DNA from: Bidens hawaiensis
Taxonomy: Eukaryota > Streptophyta > Magnoliopsida > Asterales > Asteraceae
Direction of reading: 5' to 3'
DNA: 64,000 nt
Assembly (NCBI GenBank): GCA_021521415.1
Contig: JAIQDT010005439.1
Span: 62,001 to 126,000, forward strand
The notes under the pieces were generated by a model. That model made no database searches. It saw only the letters and a list, made by a program, of their open reading frames with translations, and was not told the DNA's origin. Shown in pieces: positions 22,814 to 35,294 of the stretch; the stretch's first letter is position 1; each line of letters starts with the position of its first letter. Made by a program: the position numbers and the translations under genes.

Positions 22814-23317
22814 ACAATTGCGAATCGAACAATATGGTTACTTTAAGCACGGAATTCAGGGACGAAGACGAAAGCTCTTAATCGGAATGTAAGTGATAAG
22901 CAAAAGCTCTGAAAATGACAGTGAAGATGAAGAAAAAACCGTTCAAAAGGTTTGGTTTTATAGGCCCAGGGGAGAGAAAGAGAAACAAGTAATAATCAGA
23001 TCTACGCTCACGCGCCCCCACTCGCATGCGTAGGCCAACATAAGCGCGACACGTGTTCCTGACACTGCATGAGGAGACGTGAAAGGCCACTGTAGCACCT
23101 CGAGCACACGAAAGGTCTGACACATAACGTCTCTATCTCTGATGCATGTCAACACCAACCAACCACGTGCATTGACGATTCGTTTTAACCAAAGGGATGG
23201 AATTTCGCGCAACGCGCGTACAAGAAAAGAAAAAGAAAAAACAAGCCCTATTGAAAAAGCAAACTATTAAGTCTAATATCTATCTTACCTCACTCGCGCG
23301 AGACAAGACACACATTA
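22814..23317. other. Region between the antisense gene start and the polypurine tract, copy B
   Basis: This should contain the promoter and 5' leader of the antisense gene; on the minus strand the gene reads away from the 3' LTR. No clear TATA box was found. An A/G-rich GAAAAGAAAAAGAAAAAACA run lies near 23224. Confidence 0.4.
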
Positions 23318-23330
23318 GACTGGGGGGGCT
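23318..23330 (+). other. Polypurine tract, Tat copy B
   Basis: GACTGGGGGGGCT directly precedes the 3' LTR (TGAAGGGG). A G-rich tract in this place primes plus-strand DNA synthesis in LTR elements. The copy C equivalent is 48437-48449. Confidence 0.75.
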
Positions 23331-24167
23331 TGAAGGGGTATGCACCCGCCTTAACATCGAGCGGGGCGGGTCAACCCACAAGATATAGACAAGAGGCTTG
23401 AAATCAGGATGTCATGAAGACACAAAGCCAAAACCTATGCGCAAGCGCATGAAACATCTGCGCGTGACGCATATCACATACGCGCAAGCGTATGAAACAT
23501 CTGTGAGAATAAAGAGAAGACCTTGCGCATCCCCGGGATAGGCGCATAAAGGCCGCGCGTAAGCGACACACAACAAATGAGACAATAGTCTAATCCAAAT
23601 CAGGATAAGGACAACCATGATTGTACTCATCAGGCAACCTTCCAGAAGGTATCTTTTAAGGAATAAAGAATGTGCTGATGTTGACAGCTGCCAATGAAGG
23701 GTAGACAACTCAGCAAAGCCCATGTGCCACCACGTGATGGCACATGGGTCAGGTGAAATACCTTGGTCAGAGGGTAATCAATGAAAAAGCACCAGGTGTC
23801 CTAAGTACACGTGGCGCGAAGCAATAAGAGGAGGCCAAAAAGGCCCTAATTGGGTCTGAGCCCAATCATTGGAAACCCTAATAGTATAAATACCACACCA
23901 CCTCCACAGCTGGAGGCAGGCAAGAAAATATACTCTAAGTCCTTTACTCATTTTCACATCTTGATTATCTTCTCCTACAATACCTGATTCTCACGCCGGA
24001 GGGTTACCCCAAAGAGGACCACTCTATCCCTTTCTGAGGGGTAAGCTCACGGTGATGTTCGTTTTGTAGGTCGAAGAACTCGTATCTCGGAAAACCATCG
24101 GTGGTATAGCACACTCATACCCGAGGAACGTTGATCGTATACAAGTAAGTCGATACACGCTTCTTCA
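23331..24167 (+). mobile_element. 3' LTR, Tat copy B
   Basis: Full-length 837-bp LTR, beginning TGAAGGGG and ending CTTCTTCA, followed by AACAC (24168-24172) and the WEB 3' exon. It is closer to the copy C 3' LTR than to the solo LTR of copy A. Confidence 0.95.
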
Positions 24168-24172
24168 AACAC

Positions 24173-25150
24173 CACCACGAAACAACCGTTGACGGACTCA
24201 AAACGTTATTAAACAACTCTTAATTCGAAAAAGACATGTACATTAACGAATGCAAAGAGGCAAAAACCCGTGTTTCAGAACTCGAATCCAATATCCAAGA
24301 AATGGCTGATGAGTTGACCAAGTCAAAGTCAACTGAAACCGAGGTTCGTGTGCTTCAAAACCAACTCGTGGAAGCCATAAATGAAAAACTCGAAGCCATG
24401 AAACAAATGGAGGAAATGGAAACTCAAGTGAAGTACATTGAGTTGTTAGAGAGCGAGTTGACTCAGTTAAAACAGGAACTCAAACTCAAGGAGGAAAGTG
24501 AGTCGACTCAGTTAGAAACATTGAGAAGCAAATTAGATGAGATTCGTGAGAAAGAGAACGACGCACAAGTCGAAATAGCGTTATTGAAAGCTGATATTCA
24601 TAAAGAGAGGTCAAAAACGGCGGCTGCAGAGGCAGCCGAGTTAAAAGCAAAAGGTGAAAAGTCGGCTGCTTATTTTGCTCTTCAACAAATGGCTATTGAA
24701 ACCGACGAACTAAAAAAAGAAAACCAAAAATTAAAATCCGAACATGAAGAAATCGAATTTCAAGATTCAATTTCCGAGATCACAATTTCATCAGAAGAAT
24801 ATGACATATTGGTGAAGAAAGCGGAAGAAGCTAAAGTTGAACCAGAATTGGAGTCCAAAACTCACGAAGAAATTGAAATTTTGAAAAAAGATTTGGAGAG
24901 TGCGATGGCACGAGTGAGTGAATTTAGGACACGGGCAGAACAGGCGACTACACGGGCGGAAGTGGCAGAGCAGTCAAAGGCCGCTCTCGAGGAGGAAATA
25001 AAGGGGTGGAAAGAACAGAAGCAAAGGCGGAAGGCAGCATTAGCCGCCCTTAGGGCAGAATCGATGTCGAGATCGAGTCGTAGTTTAGAGTATGATGATA
25101 ATACTAAAACATACATGCCATTAGGCAAATTTCTAAAAATGAAGATATAG
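24173..25150 (+). pseudogene. WEB 3' exon, copy B
   Basis: The same 978-base exon piece as 8169-9146, including the in-frame TAA. The 304-codon frame from 24236 is fully open. There is no WEB exon 1 or 5' half of exon 2 anywhere near it, so it can only be transcribed from the LTR or by read-through. It has Ser and Ala where copy A has Leu and Thr. Confidence 0.85.
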
Positions 25151-26782
25151 TTGAAAACATAAAGTTTCTAAAAGGAGAATTATAAATATATATTGTATAA
25201 TAAATAAAGGTTTTTAAATGTCACTTGTTATCACACTAAAGTGTTTCTTATAAAAGTTTCTCACGTCCCTCTTATATTAATTACATTCCTCTTTCTTATT
25301 AATTGCTTTACATTTATTTTTTTTTTCTATTTAATTTATCATTTTCTCTTTTTAATATTTTTTTGATTTAAGTAATTTAATACAAGCATATATATATATA
25401 TATTATTTTGTTTATATAAATATATTGCAATAGTTATTAATATTAAGCTTTTAAAAGTAGCCAGTTTCATGTTGATTTTGAATAATTATTTTAAAAATTA
25501 AAGTTTTAAATATATTATATTAGTTAACAATATTAATGTTTTACCAGAAATAATATAATCGGATGAGGAACAACTTTATTTTAAAATTAAAATTTTTTAA
25601 TAAATTTTAACTTATTAAATATATATAATTATTTACTAAATTACAAGTATTTTTCTTTCAAACTATTAAAAGATAAATTTACCATTTATGTATTCTAAGT
25701 GTTTATGTTAATTTAAACGAGTGGGTTTCTTTAACCGATTAAAGCATCAAACATGGTTCATGTCAAAAACAGTCTATAATTAGAATGAGTTTCGGTCCAC
25801 GGGTTGGTTTAAAGGAGTATCCATTTACAACTTCTTTTTCTTACTTGACTATTTAATCACTTATCATTTATGTTAAGTTCATCGTCTAAAAAATCCACAA
25901 AAAAATATAAACACTAGACTACATGTTTTTAGTTTTTCAGGTAGATAAGACAAATTCATACATTAGGAATGCAAATGTTAGACTTGCGCACACTATTAAT
26001 CACATGATAAATTGATTTTGTATATCTCTTAATTTTTGAAGATTTCAAAAATATAGGTTTCTTTAGTGAACGAGTAATACTTGAACCGAAAAACGAGTTT
26101 GTTCAAGAAACTAATAACCATTTGCTATCCATGTTTTCAAGAGATGAAAAATATTACCATTGTTCAGATGGTATTTGTTAGAAATAAAAATATATGTTAC
26201 AAGAAAGTATTATTTTTCTAATGTTTTAAATAACTTCAAAATCTAAAATCTAAGGTTGTCAAGTCATAAGTTTAGGGTTTAGGGTTCGGGTTTAGGGTTT
26301 TAGGTTTTCGAGTTTCGGTTTTATTTTGTAAAAGATAAAGAGGTAAAATAAGGATATTATAAATATATATACTGTTAAAATTAAAAAAATAGACATTATA
26401 AATATTTACAATATTAATACTAAAAAAACAAATTAATAGTAATACTTGATAGTTTTTAATTTGATATATGTAGTGAAGACTATTAAGTGAAAAAATGTTG
26501 TAGGGACTAATATGTATATAAATAATGTTAAGGTAATTGTAATTTATTTAATAAGTTAAAGGGGTGTATATTTAGTAAAATGTTGTAAGGGGTACGTTTA
26601 GCAGCACCCATTAAAAAATAAGAAGTAAATTCATTATTGCAACTTTTAAAGTTTAAAATACTTACCAAATATAAAAGTTTTTATCTTTACCATTATGCCC
26701 ATACAATTAATTAAAAGAAAAATTTTGATTGGTTGAAATGACTTCTCGCAATAAAATGACTTCTCTCCTGAACTTAAACCGA
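25151..26782. other. AT-rich flank 3' of the WEB exon, copy B
   Basis: Copy of 9147-10760 with a shorter (AT)n run near 25388 and the telomere-like tract near 26271. No gene is seen. Confidence 0.6.
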
Positions 26783-27992
26783 TATCTATATACGCATTTT
26801 ATTTATAAGTTGGGAGAGTTGCATTGCTCATATTCACAAACTTCTCACTAGAAGATGTATCACTTGCATTCAGCCTTAGCGTGGTGAAGACAGATGTAGC
26901 AACTTACAGATACTCCTAGAAATACAAGATGTATCACTCGCATTCAGAAACTACTCACTAAAATAAACAACCCCTTTGAAAGTTAGTTTTTCAGTCCCCG
27001 ATAATGTGAAGGCGTGTCCTTAAATTGTAACATTTGTCTTTATGATGCTAAGGCTGTATGGAAGCAGGAGAATCTGCGCCTCTTGTGAGAGCACGTACTC
27101 GATTTGCCAGCGTGACGAGATCATATTGCTCGACTTCAATACCTACTTGAATAATGAACAAGTTAGGTATTTCCTAAATATGGTATGGATAAGAGTGGCC
27201 AATGACTTTTAAATTTTGGTCAAGCCACATACACTTTTTGGCTTCCCAAAATGTGACTGACATATATACATTGTTTGTGAAGTTCTATATGATGCTCTCT
27301 CTGATATAATAACGTTCAAATGTTGTAATTTCTATTATATCACGGAGAGCATCATATGGAACTTCACAAACGAAGTATACATGGCGCTTAGATTTTGGAA
27401 ATCCCAAAGATATATACAGCTTAGAAACCATATTAAAGTCGTTAACCACTCTTATGCATATCATGTTTTGGAAATCCCAAACTAGTTCAACCTTCAAGTA
27501 TGCCTTGAAGTCGAGGGATATTATCTCTACACGTTGGGATAGAGAGTGGGTTTTGTCACCAGAGGCGCGGACACTCTTGCGTCCTTTTAGCCTAAGCGTC
27601 TTGATGAAAAATGTGGCAACTTCAAGAAACGCCTTTACATTATCGAACATGAAAAACTCACTTTCAACAGGGTTATTGCTTCTAGTGAGTAGCTTGTAAA
27701 AGCTAGCGACATATCTTATATGTCGATTATTTGGAGAATCAAATACGACGCGTCTAATTGATGGTTACCTACAAGTATGTAGGTTACACCATCAATGGTA
27801 ATATGAGCAACGACAAGCCCACTTATCATGCCAATTTTGTTGGCATTGGTGCAAGAAAGAAAGAATTTAAACAATGCATTAAACGAACCGTTATATGATT
27901 CGTTGATTTTTATTAAACAAGTTCTAGTACAAAATAGAATGCCACAAAAAAGTCCACGTTAAATTGTATAAGAATGTTTGTGAATAATGATA
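26783..27992. repeat. 1.2-kb hairpin-forming unit, copy B
   Basis: Arms at 26926-27311 and 27333-27718, identical in layout to copy A. At 27291 the left arm reads ATATGATGCTC, which pairs with the right arm better than copy A does (ATATGTTGCTC). Confidence 0.8.
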
Positions 27993-28048
27993 GCTATATA
28001 AGCATTTTATATATAAGGTGGGAGAGTTGTACCACTCGTATATATTCA

Positions 28049-28717
28049 CAGTGCCGGCCTAACTTTTTTAGTGGCCTAAAACGAACAAAAATTCAGGGCC
28101 TTACTTTTTTAAATCGAGTTTCAGACATTTAAAATTTTATTCATTCTACATTTTTTTGAACAACTTTATTCACTCAACTTGACATTTAACTAAATGAATA
28201 AGTTTAATATAAATTCAAAATAGTTTCATTTTTAACTAGACACTATATTTTATTTTATAACACAAGCTAGTAGATAACAACGTTAAATTTGCTTTTAAAA
28301 GATACCAACAAAAACGCGAGTGTGCTGAAATACGATATGAAAGTAACTTGATTGGAAGATAATGAAAAAACAACGTGGGCAACACCAAACATATTTGATA
28401 CTTTCGACATGGATATTTTTACAATTATAATGTTCATATGTCATATTTATCTTAAGAAAAACGAGTGTTATAAATAATACAATTTAATCTTAACTTGAAC
28501 AGTTTTGGCTGTTGGGAAGCTATTGAATTAAATTTTATTTTAATAAATTAAATATAGTTAAAAGTAATAGAAAGTATTAAGTTGATGCTTATTATGGGGA
28601 AAAATTGGGGAAAAAAAGAGAAAATATTGGATTTCTTATTTGGAATCATGGACTGTTGTTTCCCCTAATTTGATTTCTTATTTAAGATCCAAAAAAAACA
28701 AAATACAAGTGATTTCT
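28049..28717. mobile_element. hAT-like non-autonomous element, copy B, cut by the junction
   Basis: Starts CAGTGCCGGCC after TATATTCA and is cut at the junction with the copy C LTR, exactly as in copy A. Confidence 0.72.
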
Positions 28718-29000
28718 TATAAATACCACACCACCTCCACAGCTGGAGGCAGGCAAGAAAATATACTCTAAGTCCTTTACTCATTTTCTCATCTTGATTA
28801 TCTTCTCCTACAATACCTGATTCTCACGCCGGAGGGTTACCCCAAAGAGGACCCCTCTGTCCCTTTCTGAGGGGTAAGCTCACGGTGCTGTTTGTTTTGT
28901 AGGTCGAAGAACTCGTATCTCGGAAAACCATCGGTGGTATAGCACACTCATACCCGAGGAACGTTGATCGTATACAAGTAAGTCGATACACGCTTCTTCA
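28718..29000 (+). mobile_element. Truncated 5' LTR, copy C
   Basis: It has the same 283 bases and the same filler-bearing junction (28710-28720) as copy B. A single original rearrangement that was later copied explains this better than two independent breaks. Confidence 0.92.
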
Positions 29001-29061
29001 TTGGCGCCATCACCTGTTACAACGGCAACAAAACTAATATTTCATCAATTTTCTCTACACC

Positions 29062-30864
29062 ATGGTTTCCGGTGTTCGAAACAATGATCACGTTCTGGAG
29101 GATAATGAGCTTGAGGATGTTAATGAAGGACATCAGGTTCTGAGGGCGCCGCGTGACACTGCGCGCACCACCAGTAACCATCCCTTCAACACAACACCTC
29201 ATAGTCAAACTGAAACTCCCCCAGACGATCTCACGTTCCAAAATCTGACTGGTGCAAAACAAAAAGGACCAATGGGCCCGGAAGTTGAAACCAATGACCC
29301 TAAAGAATGGCTCATAAACGAACAACGGCGTTTAATGGACAAATACAATGAGTTGGTAAAACACAAAAAGTTAGCCGATTTAACACAAAGGCTCGCATTT
29401 GATAAACAAACCATTCAGGGAACAACAAAAAAGACGCGCGCGCTGGAAGACGGTCATTCTGTTCACACCGAACAAACTGATATTAGTGATGAGGAAGAGG
29501 TGCACAGCATGAAGAAGACGCGAGATACTCATGCAGGAGGTTCACAGCTTCGCGCACACATGCACATAGCACCTGGAGCCAAAGCTGATATGGATTTATA
29601 CACACCATACAACCCACAAGCGAAAGAGCAAGTGGACGTAACCACACCATATAGGCCAGCCATCTTGGTAAAACATTCAAAATTCGCTGAGCACATCGCG
29701 AAGGCTCCCATTCAACACAAAACCAAGATGCCAAGTGGTTTAGGCAAGTACGATGGTACAACAGATCCAGATGATTTCTTACAAGGTTTTTATAACACTG
29801 GAAACTTAGAAAGCTGGACGATGCCAACATGGTGTCACATGTTTGCTCGCTGCCTCACGGGCGCAGCGCGTGTCTGGTTCGAAAGCTTGCCAACAGGAAA
29901 AATCGATGGGTTCGAAGAGCTATTGGAAAAGTTCCAGGCTCACTTTGTACAGCAGCGCAGACACACGCGCGACCCCGATGACATCATGCACTGCGTACGT
30001 AGGAATGATGAAACCATTGAAGACTACATAACTCGTTTCAATCAGGAATCTCTTGCAATTGGAGGCATCACTGAACAACTCTTGCTCGTGGCCTTTATAC
30101 AAGGTGCGCGCAGTGATCAACTCCGCAGAGCTCTCGTGAGCAGAGAAGGCATGCCAACCACTTGGGCTAAGCTTATGGAAGCATCGCGAGTCTTCGCGCG
30201 AAATGAAAAACAAATTGCCCAAGACAGAGCAAGAGATAAAGGGCATCAAACAGAAGCACCACGCAACAATGAAAAGAGGCGCAAACAAAACTCCGTATGG
30301 TCCAGGTTGCAACAAACCAATTATTCTCCTACAGAAAAGCAAGTGCAACAAAGTTTACCCCAACTCCAAAAAGACATTCTTAATCGCGGAGAAGGTGACA
30401 AGAAGGAAGGCGGCAGAGAGCCTAACAGACCTCTACCAAGAATATGGACTCCCATCACCAAAACGCCTTCGCAAGTGTTAAGCACAGAGAATGTCCAGTT
30501 TAAAAACCCCAGGCCATTACTCCATAAGGGACCACCGAACAGTGGCAAATATTGTGAGTTTCACAAATCCACAGGGCACAACACTGATGCATGCCATCAT
30601 TTGAAGGATGCGATCGAAAAAGATGTGAAATCAGGCAAGTTGGCTCACCTGGTAAAAAATCCAAGACCAGAGAACGAACAACCAGACGGAGCCTCAGCCA
30701 GTAAAAAATTCAAAAGAATCTGTGTAGCTGAAGGAAGAAGGCAAGGGCAAAGATCGAGGAAGAGAAGCGCGCAAATCCAAGGGGATTGGCGCGAGCAACA
30801 AGTAATCTTTCCAAGAATCAGAGGATGTCCGTCTAGTCATCACTGCACACATCGCTCATTATGA
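29062..30864 (+). pseudogene. Tat gag and protease N-terminal part, copy C
   Basis: 600 codons are open: Gag core, Cys-His box and basic linker. The frame continues past the point where copy B has TAA. It then shifts because 14 bases present in B (from 14813) are missing here near 30835; the lost stretch is bounded by TCTA in B, suggesting slippage. The residues after that point are out of frame. Confidence 0.9.
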
Positions 30865-30865
30865 G

Positions 30866-33800
30866 GTGTCAAGAGTCCTGGTGGACACCGGTAGTGAGTC
30901 AGACATCATGTATGAGCAATGTTTCAGGAAGTTGGATCCAGAAGACCAAGCAAGGCTTGAAGTTGTGAGTGCACCAATCTCGGGTGTCTCAAACGAAATC
31001 ATTCACCCCCTAGGTCAGATACAATTCGAACTAACTATGGGGGATGAGAAGCACAAGCGAGCTGAAATTGTCAACTTCCTGGTCTTGCCCACCACTTCAT
31101 GCCATAGTATGATCTTGGGCAGAGGAACGATTGCCCAATTCAATGCCATACCGTCACCAGCGCATGGCGCGTTGGGGTTCCCAACACCAACAGGAGTAAC
31201 ATTTGTGTACCGAGATCACTTATGCGCAGTAATAAGTATACCTCGAGAGAGGAGAATGAAGCTTCCAGTGGCAAACAACGCGCCAGAGGAATGGATTCTC
31301 AACCCAAAATTCCCAGAACAAACAATCACAATCGGGGCTACGATATCAGATGACACAAGAGTGAGAATGAAAAGATTGCTCACAACGTATATGTCAGTCT
31401 TCGCGTGGCAACATTCTGATATGACAGGGGTTCCGCGAGTCCTGGCGCAACACTCTCTCAACACATTCAAGTCCGTGGAGCCAATTGCTCAAAAGAAAAG
31501 AGTCATGGGAGACGAGAAGACAAAGGCCATGAATGAGCAAGTAGAGGATCTACTGCGCGCGAATATCATTCGCCCAATACGATATCAAACATGGGTAGCC
31601 AATCCGGTGATGGTAAAGAAGAGCAATGGGTCATGGAGAATGTGCATTGATTTCAAGGACCTCAACAAGGCGTGTCCAAAAGATTGTTACCCCCTCCCAA
31701 ACATTGACATGAAGGTGGACTCTGTGGTGCCGTTTAAGCTCAAATGTTTCCTGGATGCCTATAAGGGCTATAACCAAATTCAAATGGCACCACAGGATGA
31801 AGACAAGACTGCTTTCAGAACTGACAAGGGTATTTTCTGTTACACAAAAATGCCCTTTGGTTTGAAGAATGCGGGAGCCACTTACCAAAGACTCATGGAT
31901 GCAATCTTCAACGAGCAGATTGGAAAAAACTTAGAAGTTTACGTAGATGATTTGGTGATTAAAAGCAGGGAGGAAAAACAAATGCTCAAAGACATCGAAG
32001 AAACCCTTCGGCGCCTAAAGGAAGTAAACATGAAGCTCAACCCGAGCAAATGCACATTCGGTGTTGAAGAAGGGAAATTTCTCGGCGTATTGGTCACCAA
32101 GGATGGTTTCAAGGTGAACCCAGAGAAGGTGGAGGCTATCCTTGGCATGCCTTCACCATCCACCATGAAGGAAGTTCAAAAGTTGAATGGTAGATTGGTA
32201 TCAATTAACAGGTTCCTGGCAAACCATGCAAGCAAATCTACCCCATTCATTAACACACTGAGAAATTGCTTAAAGAAAAGCCAATTCAAGTGGACGCCTG
32301 AGGCCGAGCAAGCTTTCAGTGAGATAAAAGAATGTCTGATAAATCTGCCTGCGCTCACAGCTCCACTACCTGGTGAAACTTTAACGTTGTACCTGTCAGC
32401 AGGAGAGCGCGCCATTGGCGCAGTATTATTGGTGGATCGCAAGGGAATCCAAACACCAATTTATTATGTAAGTCGGGTGCTGACAGATCCTGAGACGCGC
32501 TACACCATCATAGAAAAGTTAGTTTTATCACTAACGCATGCGTCGCGCAAGCTTCACAGATATTTCAACGGTCATCCTATTGAAGTCCTGACTGATTACA
32601 ACATCCAGCAAGCCTTGCGACGTCCCGCGCTCTCAGGAAGGCTGACAAAATGGGCGCTGGAATTAGGGGAACACACGATCACCTATAAGCCTCGTCCAGC
32701 AATCAAGGGACAAGTCTTAGCTGATTTCATCGCAGAAATCCCTGAAGGAAAAGTCGAAGAGGCTTAGCGCGAAGTAGACCCTCCGCAAGCCAATAATGAA
32801 GAAAACGTTTGGAGATTATTCACTGATGGAGCTTCAAACAACGAAGGGTCCGGCGCAGGCCTCAAACTGGTGGATCCAGAAAATCATGAGTATACTTACG
32901 CAATCAGGTTGGATTTCAAGAGCACTAACAATGAAGCTGAGTATGAAGCCCTGCTGGCTGGTTTGCGCATCGCGCACAAGTTCGGAGTTAAAAAGCTAGA
33001 GGCTCATGTAGATTCATACCTGGTAGCAGCACAAGTCAATGGCCTTTATGATGCCAAGGAGAACACCATGCCTCTGTATCTAGAGCAGGCGAAGAAACTC
33101 ACCGAACATTTTGACTTTTTCAGAATCATACACATTCCGCGCAGTGAAAATAAGTCTGCCGACGCGCTAAGCAAGATGGAATCAACCAGCTTCGATCATT
33201 TTGGCAAAGATGTCAGGGTGGAAGTAATGAGCAACCCGTCAGTGGGAGCGAAGTCTGTTCTTGTAATTCATACAACACCTTCATCATGGATAACTCCAAT
33301 AATGGAATTCTTGAAGGAGGGAAAAGTACCAGACGATCGCGCACAGGCGAGGAAGATAAGACACAAGTCGCAGAACTACGAAATGCTCGATGGCAAGTTA
33401 TATCGACGCTCTTATCTTGGACCACTCATGAAATGCCTAGACGCTGAGGAAGCAAGCTATGTGATCAGAGAGATACACGAAGGAATCTGTGGAATACATG
33501 CTGGCCCGCGCATGGTGGTCGCCAAGGCAATGAACGCAGGTTACTATTGGCCAGGCATGTACTTGGACGCGTTAAAAGAGATCCAAAAATGCAAAGCGTG
33601 TCAGAGCTATGCGCCAAATACCATGCGGCCAAAGAACAACTTGACTCCGGTAACCTCTGCATGGCCTTTCCACAAGTGGGCAATCGATATTGTGGGTCCC
33701 TTATCATAAGCGCCAAGGCGAGTAAAGTTTTTGGTAGTGGCAGTAGACTATTTCACAAAATGGGTTGAAGCCAAGCCACTGGCAAAAATTACAGCCGAGG

Positions 33801-34519
33801 CAATGAAGCAATTTATTTGGAGCCACATCGTATGCCGTTTTGGCATGCCCATGGAAATCGTGAGCGACAATGGCAAACAATTCACTGACAGGAAGATATC
33901 CAGTTGGTTCAAGGAATTGCACATCAATCAGGTCTTCACTTCAGTATACCACCCTCAAGGGAATGGTCAAGTGGAACGCGCGAACCAAAGCTTGCTGAAT
34001 GGGCTGAAGAAAAGGTTGGAGGGAGAGTCCCACGCATGGGTCGAGGAGTTACCTAATGTCCTGTGGGCACACAGGACATTAAGCAAAACCAGTAATGGCG
34101 AGTCCCCCTTCAGCCTAACCTATGGAACGGAGGCTATGATTCCAGCAGAGATTGGATGCCCATCCTATAGAGTGCTCATGATGAGTAAGACGGATAACGA
34201 GCAAGAAAGGAGGTTGGATCTCAATTTGCTTGAGGGACGCAGAGAGGCGGCTATCATCAATTAAGCCAAATACAAGAAAAAGCTAGAAAAATACTACAAT
34301 CAGCGCATGAAAGAATGCCACTTCAAGAAGAATGATTTTGTCCTTCGGAACAATGAAGCTAGTCGCGCAATACCCCCGGGAAAGATGTCTCCCAACTGGG
34401 AGGGACCTTATCAAGTCTCGGAAGAATTGGGAAAAGGCGCATACGCTTTAAAAGATTTAAATGGAAAGAAGATCCCGCGCACATGGAACGCAGCACAACT
34501 TAGAAAATGTTTCATGTAA
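30866..34519 (+). pseudogene. Tat protease, RT, two RNases H and integrase, copy C
   Basis: The protease motif is intact here (VSRVLVDTGSESDIMY). RT (YVDD near 31939), RNase H, archaic-type RNase H from about 32810 and integrase follow in one frame, with stops at 32765 (TAG), 33707 (TAA) and 34262 (TAA). All three are shared with copy B. The integrase retains its zinc-binding and DDE residues. The C-terminal part after the last stop (GPYQVSEELGKGAYALKD) is the DNA-binding end. Confidence 0.9.
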
Positions 34520-35294
34520 AAGTTGTCAAGTTTGTAATCAAGGCTTTTTAAGCCATTATGAATAATGATGCGCTCTATATGCGTTCTATTACCTTTTGCA
34601 TACATGTTTCACACTTCCCTTTATTAATTTTGAGCAATATGACAACATTGTATTGACATCAAACTAAAAATAAAACGAAGTAAAGCATACATGCGCGAGC
34701 TTCAAGCTCAGACGCATTAACGAGTTTTAACTCTAAAACGTCAGGGCCTTAGCCCAATAATATGAGCCTTAGCTCAAATTACTCATAGCATTCATCCTAC
34801 GTATTGCGCAGCTGGACCATAAAAATACCTAAGCACAACTAAGGCAAAGCACATTCCAAAGCATAGTTGTTAAGGTCTCAGGTCGGGGCCGCGCATAGGA
34901 TCATAATGGATATAGGCAGAGTAACACATACTGACACGTAAAGACTAAAAAACTCATTCATAATTCCCTATAATAAATGCACGATAACGTCGCGCGAAAG
35001 AGGAATAATGAAATGCCAAGGCACGTGTCAGCATATTCAGAATATCGCAAAATAACTTGAAATATGACAACTGTTAAGGATTAAGTAAAAATAATTTCCT
35101 TACAACCTTGTTCAAGTTTCAATGTGTAAGCATACCTTATATTCAACAAGCACATACATGCAATATAAAGAGATGAATTGGGAATGCGCAAGATGCGAAT
35201 AAGGGAAAAACAAAATTTCATTCCGAAACATAGAAGTTTACAAATTTACAAATGATGAGGTAGAAACTACAAACAAAAAAAAAAGAAGGGCTTT
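34520..35294. other. Spacer between Tat pol and the antisense gene, copy C
   Basis: Near-identical to 18506-19279. Non-coding, with no further structure recognised. Confidence 0.5.

Larger units (their letters stand above)
12696..24167 (+). mobile_element. Tat-lineage Ty3/gypsy retrotransposon, copy B (5' LTR truncated)
   Basis: Parts in order: truncated 5' LTR 12696-12978, primer-binding site, gag-pol in one frame 13040-18505 with four in-frame stops, a spacer, a seven-exon antisense gene 22813 to 19280, a G-rich polypurine tract at 23318-23330, and the 3' LTR 23331-24167. A second, archaic-type RNase H between the first RNase H and the integrase, together with a long antisense gene, places it in the Tat lineage. 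It is followed by AACAC and the WEB 3' exon, just as the solo LTR is. It cannot move on its own because the 5' U3 is missing and pol is broken. Confidence 0.92.

Noticed and set aside
7327..24167. Interpretation of 7327-24167 as a single 16.8-kb element that captured the WEB exon between its LTRs
   Set aside because: The truncated 5' LTR at 12696, the AACAC duplications around the solo LTR, and the untouched breakpoint in copy C all fit insertion followed by tandem duplication instead.
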